From: Paracoccaceae bacterium
Lineage (GTDB): Bacteria; Pseudomonadota; Alphaproteobacteria; Rhodobacterales; Rhodobacteraceae
Direction: 5' to 3'
Length of the DNA: 64,000 bases
Assembly (NCBI GenBank): GCA_024742705.1
Contig: JANSXZ010000002.1
Location: forward strand, 232,171 to 296,170
A program made the position numbers and the translations under genes. Under the pieces are notes generated by a model. That model saw only the letters and a program-made list of their open reading frames with translations. It was not told where the DNA came from and ran no database searches. Below are positions 18,016-28,005 of this stretch, piece by piece; the first letter of the stretch is position 1, and every line of letters begins with the position of its first letter.

Positions 18016-19874
18016 GCTGATTTCCTGGCACCGCCGCGTTTCAACCTGACCAGAAGCAAGGCAAGCGCCGCCGGAGTCATCCCGTCGATTTGCGCCGCAT
18101 GGGCCAGCGTGGCGGGGCGCACCGCTGCAAGTTTCGACCGCAGTTCATTCGAAAGCCCAGAGATCTGTTCGAAATCAAAGTCTTCCGGGATAATCTGTGC
18201 TTCGTCCCTGCGCAGAGACTCAACGTCGCGCTGCTGGCGCTCAATGTAGTTGGCATAAAGCGCGTCACGCTCAAGTTGACGGCGGCTTACATCATCAACT
18301 TCGGCAAACTGCGGCTCAAGTGGTAGAAGGTCTTCGAAAGCGACATTGGGAAATGCCAAAACCTCGAAAGCGCTGCGCCGGTTTCCATCCTGGTTCACCG
18401 AAATGCCCGCTTCACGCAGGGTTCTGGGCGTTGCGCTGAACCCTTCCAGAAGGCGCCGCGCGTTGGCCAAAGCCGTTCTTTTCTGCGCGAAGGCTTCGGC
18501 CCTCGCTTCTCCGACAATACCACATTCCAGAGCGATCGGAGTCAGGCGCTGATCGGCATTGTCGGCTCGCAATGACAGGCGAAACTCAGCGCGTGACGTG
18601 AACATGCGGTAAGGCTCGGTCACACCGCGAGTCGTAAGATCGTCGATCATCACGCCGATATAACTGTTGGAACGGCTGAATGTCAGCGCGGGCCGCGATT
18701 GCGCGGACAGCGCGGCGTTCAGCCCCGCCACCAGGCCCTGCGCCGCCGCTTCTTCATAGCCCGTCGTGCCGTTGATCTGGCCCGCAAGGTAAAGGCCCGG
18801 TACCGACTTCACCGCGAGCTCGGTGGTCAACGCACGTGGATCAACATAGTCGTATTCGATGGCGTATCCCGGTTGCAGAATCTCCGCGTTTTCCAACCCA
18901 CGGATCGAGCGGACATAATCCACCTGCACATCCTCGGGCAGCGACGTCGAAATGCCGTTCGGATAAACCGTATGATCGTCGACACCTTCGGGTTCGAGAA
19001 ATATCTGATGCGAGGATTTATCGGCAAAGCGCACGATCTTGTCCTCGATGGACGGGCAGTACCGGGGGCCAACGCCGTCAATATGCCCTCCGTACATAGC
19101 GGAACGCCCAAGGTTGTCGCGTATGATCTGGTGCGTCGTCTCATTGGTGTGCGTGATTCCACAACTGATCTGCCGGGCGCTTACACCTTGGGACATGAAG
19201 GAAAACAACGTCGGTTCGTCATCGCCGGGCTGGGTTTCAAGAATGTCCCAGCGAATGGTGCGACCATCAAGCCGTGGCGGTGTGCCGGTTTTCAACCGGC
19301 CCATGGGCAAGCCAAACGAATCGATCCGCTCAGCCAGGGCGACAGAGGGTTTGTCGCCCATGCGGCCACCTGGCCTGGAAACATCGCCTATGTGGATAAC
19401 GCCGCGCAGGAACGTACCCGTGGTCAGAATCACCGATGCAGCCGCGATCTGCTGACCATCGCCCAGAACAACACCGGCAACCCGGTTCCCGGACATCCAC
19501 AGATCGGTTACTTCGCCGATCACGATATGAATGTTGGGATGCGCTTCCATTTCATGCAGCATCTCGGTTCGGTAGATGCGCCTGTCGGCCTGCGCACGCG
19601 GGCCTTGGACCGCCGGGCCCTTGCGACGGTTCAGAAGGCGGAACTGGATTCCGGCCTTGTCTGCGACCCGGCCCATGACACCATCCATCGCATCGATTTC
19701 GCGGACCAGATGGCCTTTGCCCAGCCCGCCAATCGCCGGGTTGCAGGACATGACGCCGATTCCATCGCGGGACAGCGTTACCAAAGCGGTCCGCGCACCA
19801 CAGCGTGCGGCGGCGTGTGCGGCTTCGGTTCCGGCGTGTCCGCCTCCGATTACGATGACGTCAAAATGTTTCAT
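18012..19874 (-). CDS. mnmG: tRNA uridine-5-carboxymethylaminomethyl modification enzyme MnmG (GidA)
   Basis: With MnmE it modifies the wobble uridine (U34) of certain tRNAs using FAD, NADH and methylene-tetrahydrofolate. The 620-residue protein begins with the FAD-binding Rossmann motif [14 protein letters not shown] and has the family blocks [15 protein letters not shown] and [25 protein letters not shown] at 19883 could add three residues (its spacing to GAGGA is too short), so I take ATG at 19874. The start codon sits inside a second parS-like site. The gene is between mnmE and rsmG on the same strand. Confidence 0.96.
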   Translation of the reverse strand: MKHFDVIVIGGGHAGTEAAHAAARCGARTALVTLSRDGIGVMSCNPAIGGLGKGHLVREIDAMDGVMGRVADKAGIQFRLLNRRKGPAVQGPRAQADRRIYRTEMLHEMEAHPNIHIVIGEVTDLWMSGNRVAGVVLGDGQQIAAASVILTTGTFLRGVIHIGDVSRPGGRMGDKPSVALAERIDSFGLPMGRLKTGTPPRLDGRTIRWDILETQPGDDEPTLFSFMSQGVSARQISCGITHTNETTHQIIRDNLGRSAMYGGHIDGVGPRYCPSIEDKIVRFADKSSHQIFLEPEGVDDHTVYPNGISTSLPEDVQVDYVRSIRGLENAEILQPGYAIEYDYVDPRALTTELAVKSVPGLYLAGQINGTTGYEEAAAQGLVAGLNAALSAQSRPALTFSRSNSYIGVMIDDLTTRGVTEPYRMFTSRAEFRLSLRADNADQRLTPIALECGIVGEARAEAFAQKRTALANARRLLEGFSATPRTLREAGISVNQDGNRRSAFEVLAFPNVAFEDLLPLEPQFAEVDDVSRRQLERDALYANYIERQQRDVESLRRDEAQIIPEDFDFEQISGLSNELRSKLAAVRPATLAHAAQIDGMTPAALALLLVRLKRGGARKSA

Positions 19875-19882
19875 GTGAAACA
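19867..19882. promoter_or_regulatory. parS: parS-like ParB-binding site over the mnmG start
   Basis: TGTTTCATGTGAAACA, identical in sequence and orientation to the site at 17971 and one base from the parS consensus. It covers the mnmG start codon and the bases just upstream, so ParB bound here could also affect mnmG expression; that last point is inference. Confidence 0.85.
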
Positions 19883-19886
19883 ATCC

Positions 19887-21173
19887 TCATTTACCCAGGC
19901 AAAAACTGGCAAAGATTTCGTCCAGAAGGTTTTCCACGCCGATCCGCCCGACCAGTGATTCCAGAGCGCGAACCCCGCTTCGCAGCTCTTCCGCCACGAT
20001 ATCATAGCACTCCGGGCCGTGTTCCAACATGGCCTTTGCGGCCTCCAGCGCGCCAATCGCGTTTTGCATCGCCGCTCGGTGCCGTTCGCGGGTGGCCAAA
20101 CCCGCCGAACCTGTCCGTTCACGCAGAACCGATCCAATCTCAGCCACAAGCGCGTCGATCCCCTGCCCCGTCAGCCCGGAAACACCCAGAGGCACATCCG
20201 GGTTCAGATCGCTTTTGGGTTGGCGTCGGATATCGCCGGGCTGCACCACCACGCCTTCGGGATCGGCACCTTCTGTCAGAAAGATCCGCAGATCCGCGGC
20301 TGCCGCGCGCTGTCTGGCGCGATCCATGCCGATACGCTCAACCTCATCCAGAGATTCGCGCAGACCCGCTGTATCCAGAAGCGTGACGGGAAGTCCGGCG
20401 ATGTCCATGCGAACCTCGATGATATCGCGGGTGGTGCCGGCGGTTTCCGAGGTGATCGCCGCATCGCGCCCGGCCAAAGCGTTCAAAAGCGTGGACTTCC
20501 CAACATTCGGAGGCCCGACGATCGCCACTTCGAAACCGCTTCGGATACGTTCGGCTATGGCCGTGCCATCCACCTGTTGCCGCAGATCGTCCTGAACGCC
20601 GTCCAGCAGCGCGCGCACCTCGGGCGTGACATCCACCGGCACATCTTCATCGGCGAAATCCAGCGTCGCCTCGATCAAAGCCGCCGCCCGGATCAACGAA
20701 GCGCGCCAGGATTCAGCGCATGAACCCAACGCGCCGGCCAGGCTCAGCTGCGCCTGTTTGCGCTGCGCTTCGGTTTCGGCGTCGATCAGATCGGCCAGGC
20801 CTTCGACCTGTGTGAGGTCCAGGCGGTTGTTCTCCAGGGCGCGACGGGTGAATTCCCCGGGTTCCGCCATCCGCAACCCTGGAAATTCTGACAGCCGCCG
20901 CAGCACCGCGCCCACCACCGCGACGCTGCCATGCAGGTGCAATTCGACGCTGTCCTCGCCGGTAAAACTGTGCGGCCCGGCAAACGGAAGAACCAGAGCG
21001 TCGTCCAGATGCGCGCCCGAAGCATCCGACAGCTGCCGAAGACCGACAGACCGCACCGGCGGCAACACCCCGGCCATCGCGCGCCCCGCATCCCACGATC
21101 CGGGCCCGGATACACGCACAACCGCAACGCCGGCCTTACCCTGCGCCGTTGCCAAGGCAAAAATCGTATCCAT
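19887..21173 (-). CDS. mnmE: tRNA modification GTPase MnmE (TrmE)
   Basis: Partner of MnmG in U34 tRNA modification. The 428-residue protein has the N-terminal tetrahydrofolate-binding domain ([21 protein letters not shown] region), a helical domain, an inserted G domain with [21 protein letters not shown] and the DTAGLRE switch, and the C-terminal CLGK motif whose cysteine is needed for the reaction. It is slightly shorter than the E. coli protein (454). It lies 12 bases upstream of mnmG and 18 bases downstream of rho. Confidence 0.96.
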   Translation of the reverse strand: MDTIFALATAQGKAGVAVVRVSGPGSWDAGRAMAGVLPPVRSVGLRQLSDASGAHLDDALVLPFAGPHSFTGEDSVELHLHGSVAVVGAVLRRLSEFPGLRMAEPGEFTRRALENNRLDLTQVEGLADLIDAETEAQRKQAQLSLAGALGSCAESWRASLIRAAALIEATLDFADEDVPVDVTPEVRALLDGVQDDLRQQVDGTAIAERIRSGFEVAIVGPPNVGKSTLLNALAGRDAAITSETAGTTRDIIEVRMDIAGLPVTLLDTAGLRESLDEVERIGMDRARQRAAAADLRIFLTEGADPEGVVVQPGDIRRQPKSDLNPDVPLGVSGLTGQGIDALVAEIGSVLRERTGSAGLATRERHRAAMQNAIGALEAAKAMLEHGPECYDIVAEELRSGVRALESLVGRIGVENLLDEIFASFCLGK

Positions 21174-21191
21174 ACGCCGTTATCCCACCGG

Positions 21192-22463
21192 TCAGGTGTT
21201 CATCGAATCAAAAAATTCCGCGTTGTTCTTGGTTTGCTTCAGCTTCGAAATCAGGAATTCCACGGCATCCGTCGTGCCCATCGGATTCAGGATCCGGCGC
21301 AGGACGAATGTCTTTTGCAGATCGACCTTGTCGACCAGCAGATCTTCCTTGCGGGTGCCCGATTTGAGGATGTCGATGGCCGGGAACACGCGCTTGTCGG
21401 CGATCTTGCGGTCCAGCACCAGTTCCGAGTTGCCGGTGCCCTTGAATTCTTCGAAGATCACTTCGTCCATACGGCTGCCTGTGTCGATCAGCGCCGTCGC
21501 GATGATGGTCAGCGATCCGCCCTCCTCGATGTTCCGCGCCGCACCAAAGAACCGTTTCGGCCGCTGCAGCGCGTTCGCATCCACACCACCTGTCAGAACC
21601 TTGCCGGAAGACGGCACCACGGTGTTGAAAGCTCTACCAAGTCTTGTTATCGAGTCCAGAAGGATAACAACATCTCGTTTGTGTTCCACAAGACGTTTGG
21701 CTTTTTCGATCACCATTTCCGCCACTGCAACATGTCGTGTGGCCGGTTCATCGAATGTCGATGACACCACCTCGCCCTTGACCGACCTTTGCATGTCCGT
21801 CACCTCTTCGGGGCGTTCGTCGATCAGCAGGACAATCAGGTAACACTCGGGGTGGTTCTTCTCGATCGAGTTCGCGATGTTTTGCAGGATTACGGTTTTA
21901 CCCGTACGCGGCGGCGCGACGATCAGAGACCGCTGGCCCTTGCCGATGGGCGCGACCAGATCGATGATGCGCGCAGTGCGATCCTTGACAGTCGGATCAT
22001 CGACTTCCAGCTTGAACCGTTCGTCGGGATAAAGCGGGGTCAGGTTGTCGAAGGCGATCTTGTGGCGCGCGCGCTCGGGATCTTCGAAGTTGATCTGGTT
22101 CGGCTGGGTCAGAACGAAATAGCGTTCGTTTTCGCCGGGTGCCGATATCACCCCGTCGATGGTGTCGCCTGTGCGCAGCGAGTATTGGCGGATCATGTCG
22201 GGCGAAACATAGATGTCGTCGGGGCCCGGAAGATAGTTCGCCTCGGGCGACCGCAGAAAACCGAAACCGTCCTGCAAGACCTCAAGCACGCCATCGCCGC
22301 AGATCACCCATCCCTCGTCCGCGCGTTCGCGCAGGATCTGGAACATCATCTCGCCCTTTCGCATGGTCGATGCGTTCTCGATCTCAAGCTCCTCGGCCAT
22401 GGCAAGGAGGTTCTTGGGGGTCTGCACCTTCAGATCGGACAGATTGAGTGAATCGGATGTCAT
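21192..22463 (-). CDS. rho: Transcription termination factor Rho
   Basis: Hexameric RNA-dependent ATPase that terminates transcription. The 423-residue protein has the N-terminal SAP-like/cold-shock RNA-binding domain ([20 protein letters not shown]), the Walker [26 protein letters not shown] and the secondary RNA site with [13 protein letters not shown]. The length matches E. coli Rho (419). A 128-base leader separates it from hemJ upstream on the same strand, leaving room for its own promoter or autoregulation. Confidence 0.97.
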   Translation of the reverse strand: MTSDSLNLSDLKVQTPKNLLAMAEELEIENASTMRKGEMMFQILRERADEGWVICGDGVLEVLQDGFGFLRSPEANYLPGPDDIYVSPDMIRQYSLRTGDTIDGVISAPGENERYFVLTQPNQINFEDPERARHKIAFDNLTPLYPDERFKLEVDDPTVKDRTARIIDLVAPIGKGQRSLIVAPPRTGKTVILQNIANSIEKNHPECYLIVLLIDERPEEVTDMQRSVKGEVVSSTFDEPATRHVAVAEMVIEKAKRLVEHKRDVVILLDSITRLGRAFNTVVPSSGKVLTGGVDANALQRPKRFFGAARNIEEGGSLTIIATALIDTGSRMDEVIFEEFKGTGNSELVLDRKIADKRVFPAIDILKSGTRKEDLLVDKVDLQKTFVLRRILNPMGTTDAVEFLISKLKQTKNNAEFFDSMNT

Positions 22464-22591
22464 CGGGAAATACCTTTGCGCGGCACAACGGGGCGGCGGA
22501 CGTGGTTGTGTATGTCAGGTCGGGAAATTCACGGATCGGACGACCCGGTGCGCAGGCGTTTACAGCGACTTGCCGCCCAAGTCAAACGTCC

Positions 22592-23041
22592 TCAGAACTT
22601 GACCACCACAGAGAGGACGATCACGACCATCAGAACCGTCGGAACCTCGTTCATCATCCTGTACTGGCGTCCGGTCAGGGTGTTGCGCCCCGCGGCCAGA
22701 TCCTTGCGCCGCAGGCCCAGCCAGTGGTGAAACCACGTCATCGCCAGAACCGCCGCTGCCTTTGTCCAGGGCCAGATAAGCGACCAATCGACAATGCCGG
22801 GTGTCAGCACCAGAACCAGGCCGGCAATCCATGTTGCAATCATCGCCGGGTTCATGATCAGCCGCAGCAGCTTGGTTTCCATCATCTCGAACACCGGTGC
22901 CATGCCATCCACCGTTTCGGCGCGTTCTACATGGTGGACGTAAAGCCGTGGCAGATAAAACAGACCAGCCATCCACGACATCACCGCCATGATGTGAAAT
23001 GCCTTGACCCAAAGATAGACGTCACTGAACAGGTCAAACAT
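22592..23041 (-). CDS. hemJ: Protoporphyrinogen oxidase HemJ
   Basis: Membrane enzyme that oxidises protoporphyrinogen IX to protoporphyrin IX in heme synthesis, used by many alphaproteobacteria instead of HemG/HemY. The 149-residue protein has four hydrophobic segments, the conserved N-terminal FHIMAVMSWMAGLFYLPRLYV with His for heme binding, and the family C-terminus YRMMNEVPTVLMV. I start at ATG 23041; an upstream in-frame start would add eight non-conserved residues. It is the first gene left of the candidate origin and is often found near hemE and rho in this class; hemE is absent here. Confidence 0.9.
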   Translation of the reverse strand: MFDLFSDVYLWVKAFHIMAVMSWMAGLFYLPRLYVHHVERAETVDGMAPVFEMMETKLLRLIMNPAMIATWIAGLVLVLTPGIVDWSLIWPWTKAAAVLAMTWFHHWLGLRRKDLAAGRNTLTGRQYRMMNEVPTVLMVVIVLSVVVKF

Positions 23042-23443
23042 GCGTGCCTCGCTAGGTTCACGCATCTCTTAATAAAATATAAAGAAAGAAGAAAGATTGA
23101 TGATGTAGGCCCGCCCGGAACTGTGGATCAAATAGTTATCCCGATGTCGGTCTGATCGTTGAAATGGTGCCACCCATTCTGTGGATAAAAAGATCTGATT
23201 TCAGAATATCGCCTTCAATCAGATGTTTGCGCGTTTCCCTTTCGCCAGGGCGCAAGGCGTAAACCGGTGGATCGAAGGAGGGTACGCCGATGTTGTACAT
23301 CGCGAAGGTTATCCTTTTCCCTCCCCGGACAAAACGACGCATAAACCGCCGAGATCCCGCGCTGGCCGGTTCTCTTGCAAAAACCACGGGATTTCTTACA
23401 AGTTGCTCCACACACGTCACACAGATGTCAGCGACTTATCCTC
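23042..23443. other. oriC: Candidate chromosome replication origin (oriC), non-coding
   Basis: This 402-base gap divides leftward genes (hemJ to parB) from rightward genes (maf to dnaQ). A run at about 23066-23105 is only about one quarter G+C, unlike the rest of the window, and could be the unwinding element. A perfect DnaA box (TGTGGATAA, reverse of TTATCCACA) is at 23180; near matches with one mismatch are at 23122 (TGTGGATCA) and 23436 (TTATCCTCA), and with two at 23136 and 23404. The flanking genes are those that border the origin in other alphaproteobacteria. No convincing protein is encoded. The hemJ and maf promoters must also lie here. Confidence 0.7.
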
Positions 23444-24043
23444 ATGCCCGTCCCCATCGTTCTTGCCTCCGGTTCGGCCATTCGCGCCCAGATGCTGCGC
23501 AATGCCGCTGTCGCCCATGAGGTGGTTGTCGCGCGGGTGGATGAAGGCGCGGTGAAGGATGCAATGGTGGCCGATGGCGCGCCCGCGCGCGATATCGCCG
23601 ACGCTCTGGCCGAGATGAAGGCGCGCAGGGTTTCAGGAAAACGGCCCGGCGCTCTGGTTCTGGGATGCGATCAGGTTCTGGATCTGGATGGGGCGCTGAT
23701 TTCAAAGCCGCAGGATCCGGCCGAAGCGATGGAACAGTTGCAAAAACTGCGCAACCGTCGGCACATGCTTCATTCTGCCGTGGTGATCTATGAAAATAAC
23801 GCACCGATCTGGCGGCAAATCGGTACGGTGCGCCTGACAATGCGTGATTTTGGCGACGACTGGCTTGCCGGATACGTCGCCCGCAACTGGGACAGCATCC
23901 GACACAGTGTCGGCGGCTACAAACTGGAGGAGGAAGGCGTGCGGCTTTTTTCGCGGATCGACGGCGATTACTTTACGGTTCTGGGCATGCCGTTGCTGGA
24001 GCTTCTGGGGTATCTCACAACACGCGGCGAGATCGCGGGATGA
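23444..24043 (+). CDS. maf: Maf-family nucleotide pyrophosphatase
   Basis: House-cleaning enzyme that hydrolyses modified or canonical nucleoside triphosphates to monophosphates. The 199-residue protein begins with the family motif VLASGSAIRAQML and has the catalytic Asp region LGCDQVLDLDG and the KPQDPAEA block. Maf proteins were first linked to septum formation but are now known as pyrophosphatases; which nucleotide is used cannot be told here. The DnaA-box-like site at 23436 touches its start. First gene of the operon maf-aroE-coaE-dnaQ, with four- and eight-base overlaps. Confidence 0.92.
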   Translation: MPVPIVLASGSAIRAQMLRNAAVAHEVVVARVDEGAVKDAMVADGAPARDIADALAEMKARRVSGKRPGALVLGCDQVLDLDGALISKPQDPAEAMEQLQKLRNRRHMLHSAVVIYENNAPIWRQIGTVRLTMRDFGDDWLAGYVARNWDSIRHSVGGYKLEEEGVRLFSRIDGDYFTVLGMPLLELLGYLTTRGEIAG

Positions 24044-24873
24044 GCGGCGAACCCATTCCACTGGCGGGGGTCATCGGCCATCCCATCGCCCATTCGAAAT
24101 CGCCGCGCCTGCACGGGCACTGGCTGCGCACCTATGGTCTGCGTGGCCATTACATCCCGATGGAGGTGTCGTCCGAGAATCTTGCCGATGTCATCCGCAC
24201 CCTGCCGAAAATGGGGTTTGTCGGCGTCAACATCACGATACCGCACAAGGAGCGGGTGATTGATCTGGCCGATCAGATCACTGACCGGGCAACGCTGATC
24301 GGGGCCGCCAACACATTGATCTTTCGCAAGGATGGCAAGATCCATGCGGATAACACCGATGGCTATGGGTTCATCGAAAACCTGAGGCAAGGCGCGCCGC
24401 ACTGGGATCCTCGCGCGGGAACGGCCGCCGTTCTGGGGGCCGGTGGCGCCGCGCGGGCCGTGGTTGCCGCGCTGGCCGACAGCGGCGTGCCCGAGATCCT
24501 TCTGACCAACCGCACCCGCATCCGGGCCGAAAAGCTGAAGGACGATTTCGGACAACGCGTGCGGGTCGTCGATTGGGTGCAGGCGGGCAACATGCTGGAA
24601 GATGCGGCGCTGGTGGTGAACACCACGTCGCTGGGGATGGACGGCAAGCCGGAGTTGCGGATACCGCTGGACGGGTTGCACCGCGATGCGGTGGTAAACG
24701 ATCTGGTCTATGCGCCCTTGCAGACTCGCCTTTTGCAGGAGGCGGCGGCGGCGGGTTGCACCGTGGTTGACGGTTTGGGAATGCTGATCCATCAGGCGGT
24801 GCCTGGCTTCGAACGTTGGTTCGGCAAACGCCCCGAGGTCAACGACGCGACCCGCGCGGCGCTTCTGCGATGA
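24040..24873 (+). CDS. aroE: Shikimate dehydrogenase
   Basis: Reduces 3-dehydroshikimate to shikimate with NADPH in aromatic amino acid synthesis. The 277-residue protein has the substrate motif GHPIAHSKSPRLHG near the start, the catalytic NITIPHKE (Lys), NTDGYGF, and the NADP motif VLGAGGAARAVV. It overlaps maf and coaE by four bases each (ATGA). Confidence 0.96.
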   Translation: MSGEPIPLAGVIGHPIAHSKSPRLHGHWLRTYGLRGHYIPMEVSSENLADVIRTLPKMGFVGVNITIPHKERVIDLADQITDRATLIGAANTLIFRKDGKIHADNTDGYGFIENLRQGAPHWDPRAGTAAVLGAGGAARAVVAALADSGVPEILLTNRTRIRAEKLKDDFGQRVRVVDWVQAGNMLEDAALVVNTTSLGMDGKPELRIPLDGLHRDAVVNDLVYAPLQTRLLQEAAAAGCTVVDGLGMLIHQAVPGFERWFGKRPEVNDATRAALLR

Positions 24874-25463
24874 CCTATCTATTGGGGCTGACCGGTTCGA
24901 TCGGCATGGGCAAAAGCACAACCGCCGCGATGTTCGCCGACGAGGGCTGCGCGGTCTGGGACGCGGATGCCGCGGTGCATCGGCTCTATGCGCCCGGCGG
25001 AGCCGCGGTAGCGCCGATGCAGGGCGTTTTCCCCGATGCGATCGAGAACGGGGCGGTGTCGCGCGCGCGGCTCAAGCAGATCATCGCCGATGATGCGATG
25101 GCGCTGAGGCGTATAGAAGCCATCGTTCATCCTTTGGTGGCGGCCGACCGGGCCGCGTTTCTGGCCGACGCCAGTGCTGATATCGTGGTTCTGGACATTC
25201 CGTTGCTGTTCGAAACCGGCGGCCAGAGCCGGGTTGATGGCACGGTTTGCGTGTCGGCGCCAGAACAGGAACAAAAGGCGCGCGTTCTGGCGCGCGGCAC
25301 GATGACAGAGGCGCAGTTCGAGCAGATCAAGGCGAAGCAGATGCCGGATGCCGACAAGCGCGGGCTGGCCGACCATGTGGTGATAACCGACACACCCGAG
25401 CACGCGCGCGCACAGGTGCGTGCCATCGTTGCCGGGATCAGGAGAGATCTGAACAATGCGTGA
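24870..25463 (+). CDS. coaE: Dephospho-CoA kinase
   Basis: Last step of coenzyme A synthesis: phosphorylates the 3' hydroxyl of dephospho-CoA. The 197-residue protein has the Walker [14 protein letters not shown] at residues 6-18, [10 protein letters not shown] and the [11 protein letters not shown] block. The start ATG overlaps the aroE stop; the end overlaps dnaQ by eight bases. Same gene order as around the origin in other Rhodobacterales. Confidence 0.95.
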   Translation: MTYLLGLTGSIGMGKSTTAAMFADEGCAVWDADAAVHRLYAPGGAAVAPMQGVFPDAIENGAVSRARLKQIIADDAMALRRIEAIVHPLVAADRAAFLADASADIVVLDIPLLFETGGQSRVDGTVCVSAPEQEQKARVLARGTMTEAQFEQIKAKQMPDADKRGLADHVVITDTPEHARAQVRAIVAGIRRDLNNA

Positions 25464-26142
25464 AATCGTTCTGGACACGGAAACCACCGGTTTCGATCCG
25501 CAAACGGGCGACCGGATCGTGGAAATTGGCGCGGTTGAGCTGCGCAACCATGTCGCGACAGGCAAAACCTATCATCAATACATCAATCCCGAACGCGCGA
25601 TGCCCGAAGACGCCTTTCAGGTGCACGGACTGGGAGACGCTTTCCTGAGCGACAAGCCAGTGTTTGCCCAGATCGGCCAGGCTTTTCTGGATTTCGTGGG
25701 TGATGCAAAGCTGGTGATCCACAACGCCGCCTTCGACATGAAGTTCCTGAACGCCGAACTGGGGTGGATGGGCCTGCCGACGCTGCCCTGGGATCAGGCG
25801 ATTGATACGCTGGCCATCGCGCGCAAGAAATTTCCCGGATCGCCGGCGTCACTGGATGCGCTGTGCCGCAGGTTCGGCATCGACAATTCGGCGCGCACGT
25901 TGCATGGCGCGCTTCTCGACAGTGAAATCCTGGCCGAAGTCTATCTGGAGCTGATAGGCGGGCGTCAGCCCGATCTGGTGCTGGCCACGCACCGGCGCCG
26001 CGATGACGCCGCCGACAGCCCCGATTGGCGGCCCGCGCCACGTCCGCGTAAACTGCCGTCGCGCATCACGCCCGACGAACAGGCCGCGCATGATGAATTC
26101 GTCGCCGCGCTGGGCGAAAACGCCTTGTGGCGGCGCGCCTGA
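25456..26142 (+). CDS. dnaQ: DNA polymerase III epsilon subunit (3'-5' proofreading exonuclease)
   Basis: Proofreading subunit of the replicative polymerase. The 228-residue protein has the DEDD exonuclease motifs: Exo [10 protein letters not shown], Exo [14 protein letters not shown] and Exo III with [14 protein letters not shown]. The C-terminal tail beyond about residue 180 is basic and proline-rich and would contact the alpha subunit. Last gene of the maf operon; 24 bases before the convergent secB. Confidence 0.95.
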   Translation: MREIVLDTETTGFDPQTGDRIVEIGAVELRNHVATGKTYHQYINPERAMPEDAFQVHGLGDAFLSDKPVFAQIGQAFLDFVGDAKLVIHNAAFDMKFLNAELGWMGLPTLPWDQAIDTLAIARKKFPGSPASLDALCRRFGIDNSARTLHGALLDSEILAEVYLELIGGRQPDLVLATHRRRDDAADSPDWRPAPRPRKLPSRITPDEQAAHDEFVAALGENALWRRA

Positions 26143-26166
26143 TCTGGTCCGGCGCGCCGCGCAGGA

Positions 26167-26691
26167 TCAGGCGTTCGGTGTGGCGGGCTGGGCCTCGGCG
26201 GCCTGGGCCTGCTGACGGCGCGCCAGTTCGGTGCGGTAGATCTGGAGAAAATCGATGTTCTCCAGGTTCAGCGGCGGATAACCTCCGTCGCGGGTGACAT
26301 CGCTGACGATGCGGCGCAGGAACGGGAACAGCATCCGCGGGCATTCGATCAGCAGGAAGGGGTGCAGCTGATCTTCGGGCACGCCAGTGATCAGGAACAC
26401 GCCGGCATAGTCCAGCTCCATCAGGAACAGCTGTTCGCCGCCCTGCTTTGCCTTGGAATTCACCACCAGCTTGACTGAAACCTCGAACTGGTTCTCGGTC
26501 TGGCGCTTTTTCGCGTCGAGGTTGACCTGGACGCTGACATCGGGCTGGACCTCTCCGGTCACGCCCTTTTGGGCCATCACGTTTTCGAATGACATGTCGC
26601 GGATGAACTGACCCAGGATTTTCATCTGGACCTGCGGCTGTTGCGGTTGTGCGGCGGGGGCCTGGCCCTCGGGTGCAGCGTTTTCGGCCAT
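26167..26691 (-). CDS. secB: Protein-export chaperone SecB
   Basis: Tetrameric chaperone that keeps preproteins unfolded and brings them to SecA. The 174-residue protein has the conserved core GQFIRDMSFENVMAQ and the SecA-contact region with LFPFLRRIVSDVTRDGGYPPL. The N- and C-terminal tails are Ala/Gln/Pro-rich, as usual in alphaproteobacterial SecB. Located in the expected place beside dnaQ. Confidence 0.96.
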   Translation of the reverse strand: MAENAAPEGQAPAAQPQQPQVQMKILGQFIRDMSFENVMAQKGVTGEVQPDVSVQVNLDAKKRQTENQFEVSVKLVVNSKAKQGGEQLFLMELDYAGVFLITGVPEDQLHPFLLIECPRMLFPFLRRIVSDVTRDGGYPPLNLENIDFLQIYRTELARRQQAQAAEAQPATPNA

Positions 26692-26747
26692 GAATGATCT
26701 CCCTTAAATCTGGCTTGCGCGCTGCTTATCAGCTTGGCGGGGTCGCC

Positions 26748-27245
26748 TCAATGGCTGGATCGGTCGTCGCGGACCCAGCCCGAGGGTTTGTCGCGCCGTG
26801 CCGTGTCGGGCGACACGTCCTCGTAATCGCCGTCGATCACATCGCCGGGCGCATCCGGTTGCCGGCGCCCGGCCTGTCCGCCCATTTCAAACCGTGCCAC
26901 GGTGATGCGCGTTCGCAAATAGCTGAACACCGCCTTGCGCACCGCCGGCACCAGCAGCAGAAACCCCACCGCATCGGTAAAGAACCCCGGCGTCAGAAGA
27001 ACCGCGCCCGCCAGCAGGATCATCGCACCATTGGCAAGGGATTCGGTGGGATCGCGCAGTTCCGAGAACGACTGGCGCAACTGGCCCAGCGCGATCTGGC
27101 CCTGGGCGCGCACAAGATAGGCACCCAGAACAGCCGTCAGAACCACGATCGCCAGCGTCGGCCAAAGGCCGATCACGCCCCCAACCTGAATGAACAGGGC
27201 GATTTCCACGATGGGAACCGCGAGGAAGGCCAGAAACAGATACAT
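26748..27245 (-). CDS. fxsA: FxsA family membrane protein
   Basis: A 165-residue inner-membrane protein of the FxsA family (E. coli FxsA influences exclusion of phage T7 by F plasmid; general role unknown). It has an N-terminal hydrophobic segment (FLAFLAVPIVEIALFIQVGG) shown by LFLAFLAVPIVEIALF, a second and third segment around residues 25-45 and 75-100, and a charged C-terminal tail. Start chosen at the ATG at 27245, which begins directly at the hydrophobic segment. Divergent from the Tim44-like gene. Confidence 0.85.
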   Translation of the reverse strand: MYLFLAFLAVPIVEIALFIQVGGVIGLWPTLAIVVLTAVLGAYLVRAQGQIALGQLRQSFSELRDPTESLANGAMILLAGAVLLTPGFFTDAVGFLLLVPAVRKAVFSYLRTRITVARFEMGGQAGRRQPDAPGDVIDGDYEDVSPDTARRDKPSGWVRDDRSSH

Positions 27246-27348
27246 GGGGCGACACCCTTCTTTCTTGCGGAATGGTGGACTTGACCCCACCGCTCACCTA
27301 CATAAGTGCCCTGAGCACGCCTTACAAACCGCCCTAAACGAGGTCTCC

Positions 27349-28005
27349 ATGAATTCTCCCATGATCCAGCTTCTGGTGCTTGCCGGAATCGCGGTTTTTC
27401 TGATCCTGCGCCTGCGGAGCGTTCTGGGAACCCGCGAGGGTTTTGAAAAGCCGCCGGTGCCGAAATCGGCCGCACCCAGCCCGCGCCCGGAATTCGAAGT
27501 GATCGAAGGCGGCCCCGACCGCGACATCACCGACTATGTCGATGAAGGCAGCGATGCGGCAACCGCTCTGGCCGACATGAAGCGTGCCGAGCCCAGCTTT
27601 TCGGTCAGCGATTTCGTCCATGGATCGCGCGCGGCTTATGAAATGATTGTCATGGGCTTTGAACGCGGCGCGTTGAACGACATTCAGCCGTTCCTGGCCG
27701 AAGATGTTTTCGAAACCTTTGTCGATGTGGTTTCAGCCCGCGAAGATGAAGGCCTGAAGATCGAGGCGAATTTCGTCGGCGTCCGCGAGACCACTGTGAA
27801 GAACGCCACCTTTGACACGGCAACCGCCACGGCCGAGATTACCATGCGGTTCGTCGGAGAACTGACGTCGGTGGTCCGCAACGTCGAGGGCGAAGTCATC
27901 GAAGGCAGCCCGACCGAGGTGAAACGCCAGAAAGATACTTGGGTGTTCTCGCGCCGCATGGGCACGGACGATCCCAACTGGCTGCTTGTCGCCACCGACG
28001 CATGA
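27349..28005 (+). CDS. Tim44-like domain protein
   Basis: A 218-residue protein with one N-terminal transmembrane helix (IQLLVLAGIAVFLILRL, about residues 6-22), a variable acidic linker, and a C-terminal Tim44 domain (from about residue 85, FVHGSRAAYEMIVMGFERGAL). Bacterial Tim44-like proteins (TimA) are anchored in the inner membrane; the mitochondrial relative helps import proteins through TIM23, but the bacterial role is not established. Overlaps mltA by four bases, and the secB gene is close by. Confidence 0.85.
   Translation: MNSPMIQLLVLAGIAVFLILRLRSVLGTREGFEKPPVPKSAAPSPRPEFEVIEGGPDRDITDYVDEGSDAATALADMKRAEPSFSVSDFVHGSRAAYEMIVMGFERGALNDIQPFLAEDVFETFVDVVSAREDEGLKIEANFVGVRETTVKNATFDTATATAEITMRFVGELTSVVRNVEGEVIEGSPTEVKRQKDTWVFSRRMGTDDPNWLLVATDA

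Noticed and set aside
23136..23420. A 94-codon minus-strand reading frame between hemJ and maf
   Set aside because: It has no family-like features, overlaps the AT-rich and DnaA-box region, and its composition differs from the neighbours. I take the region to be non-coding.
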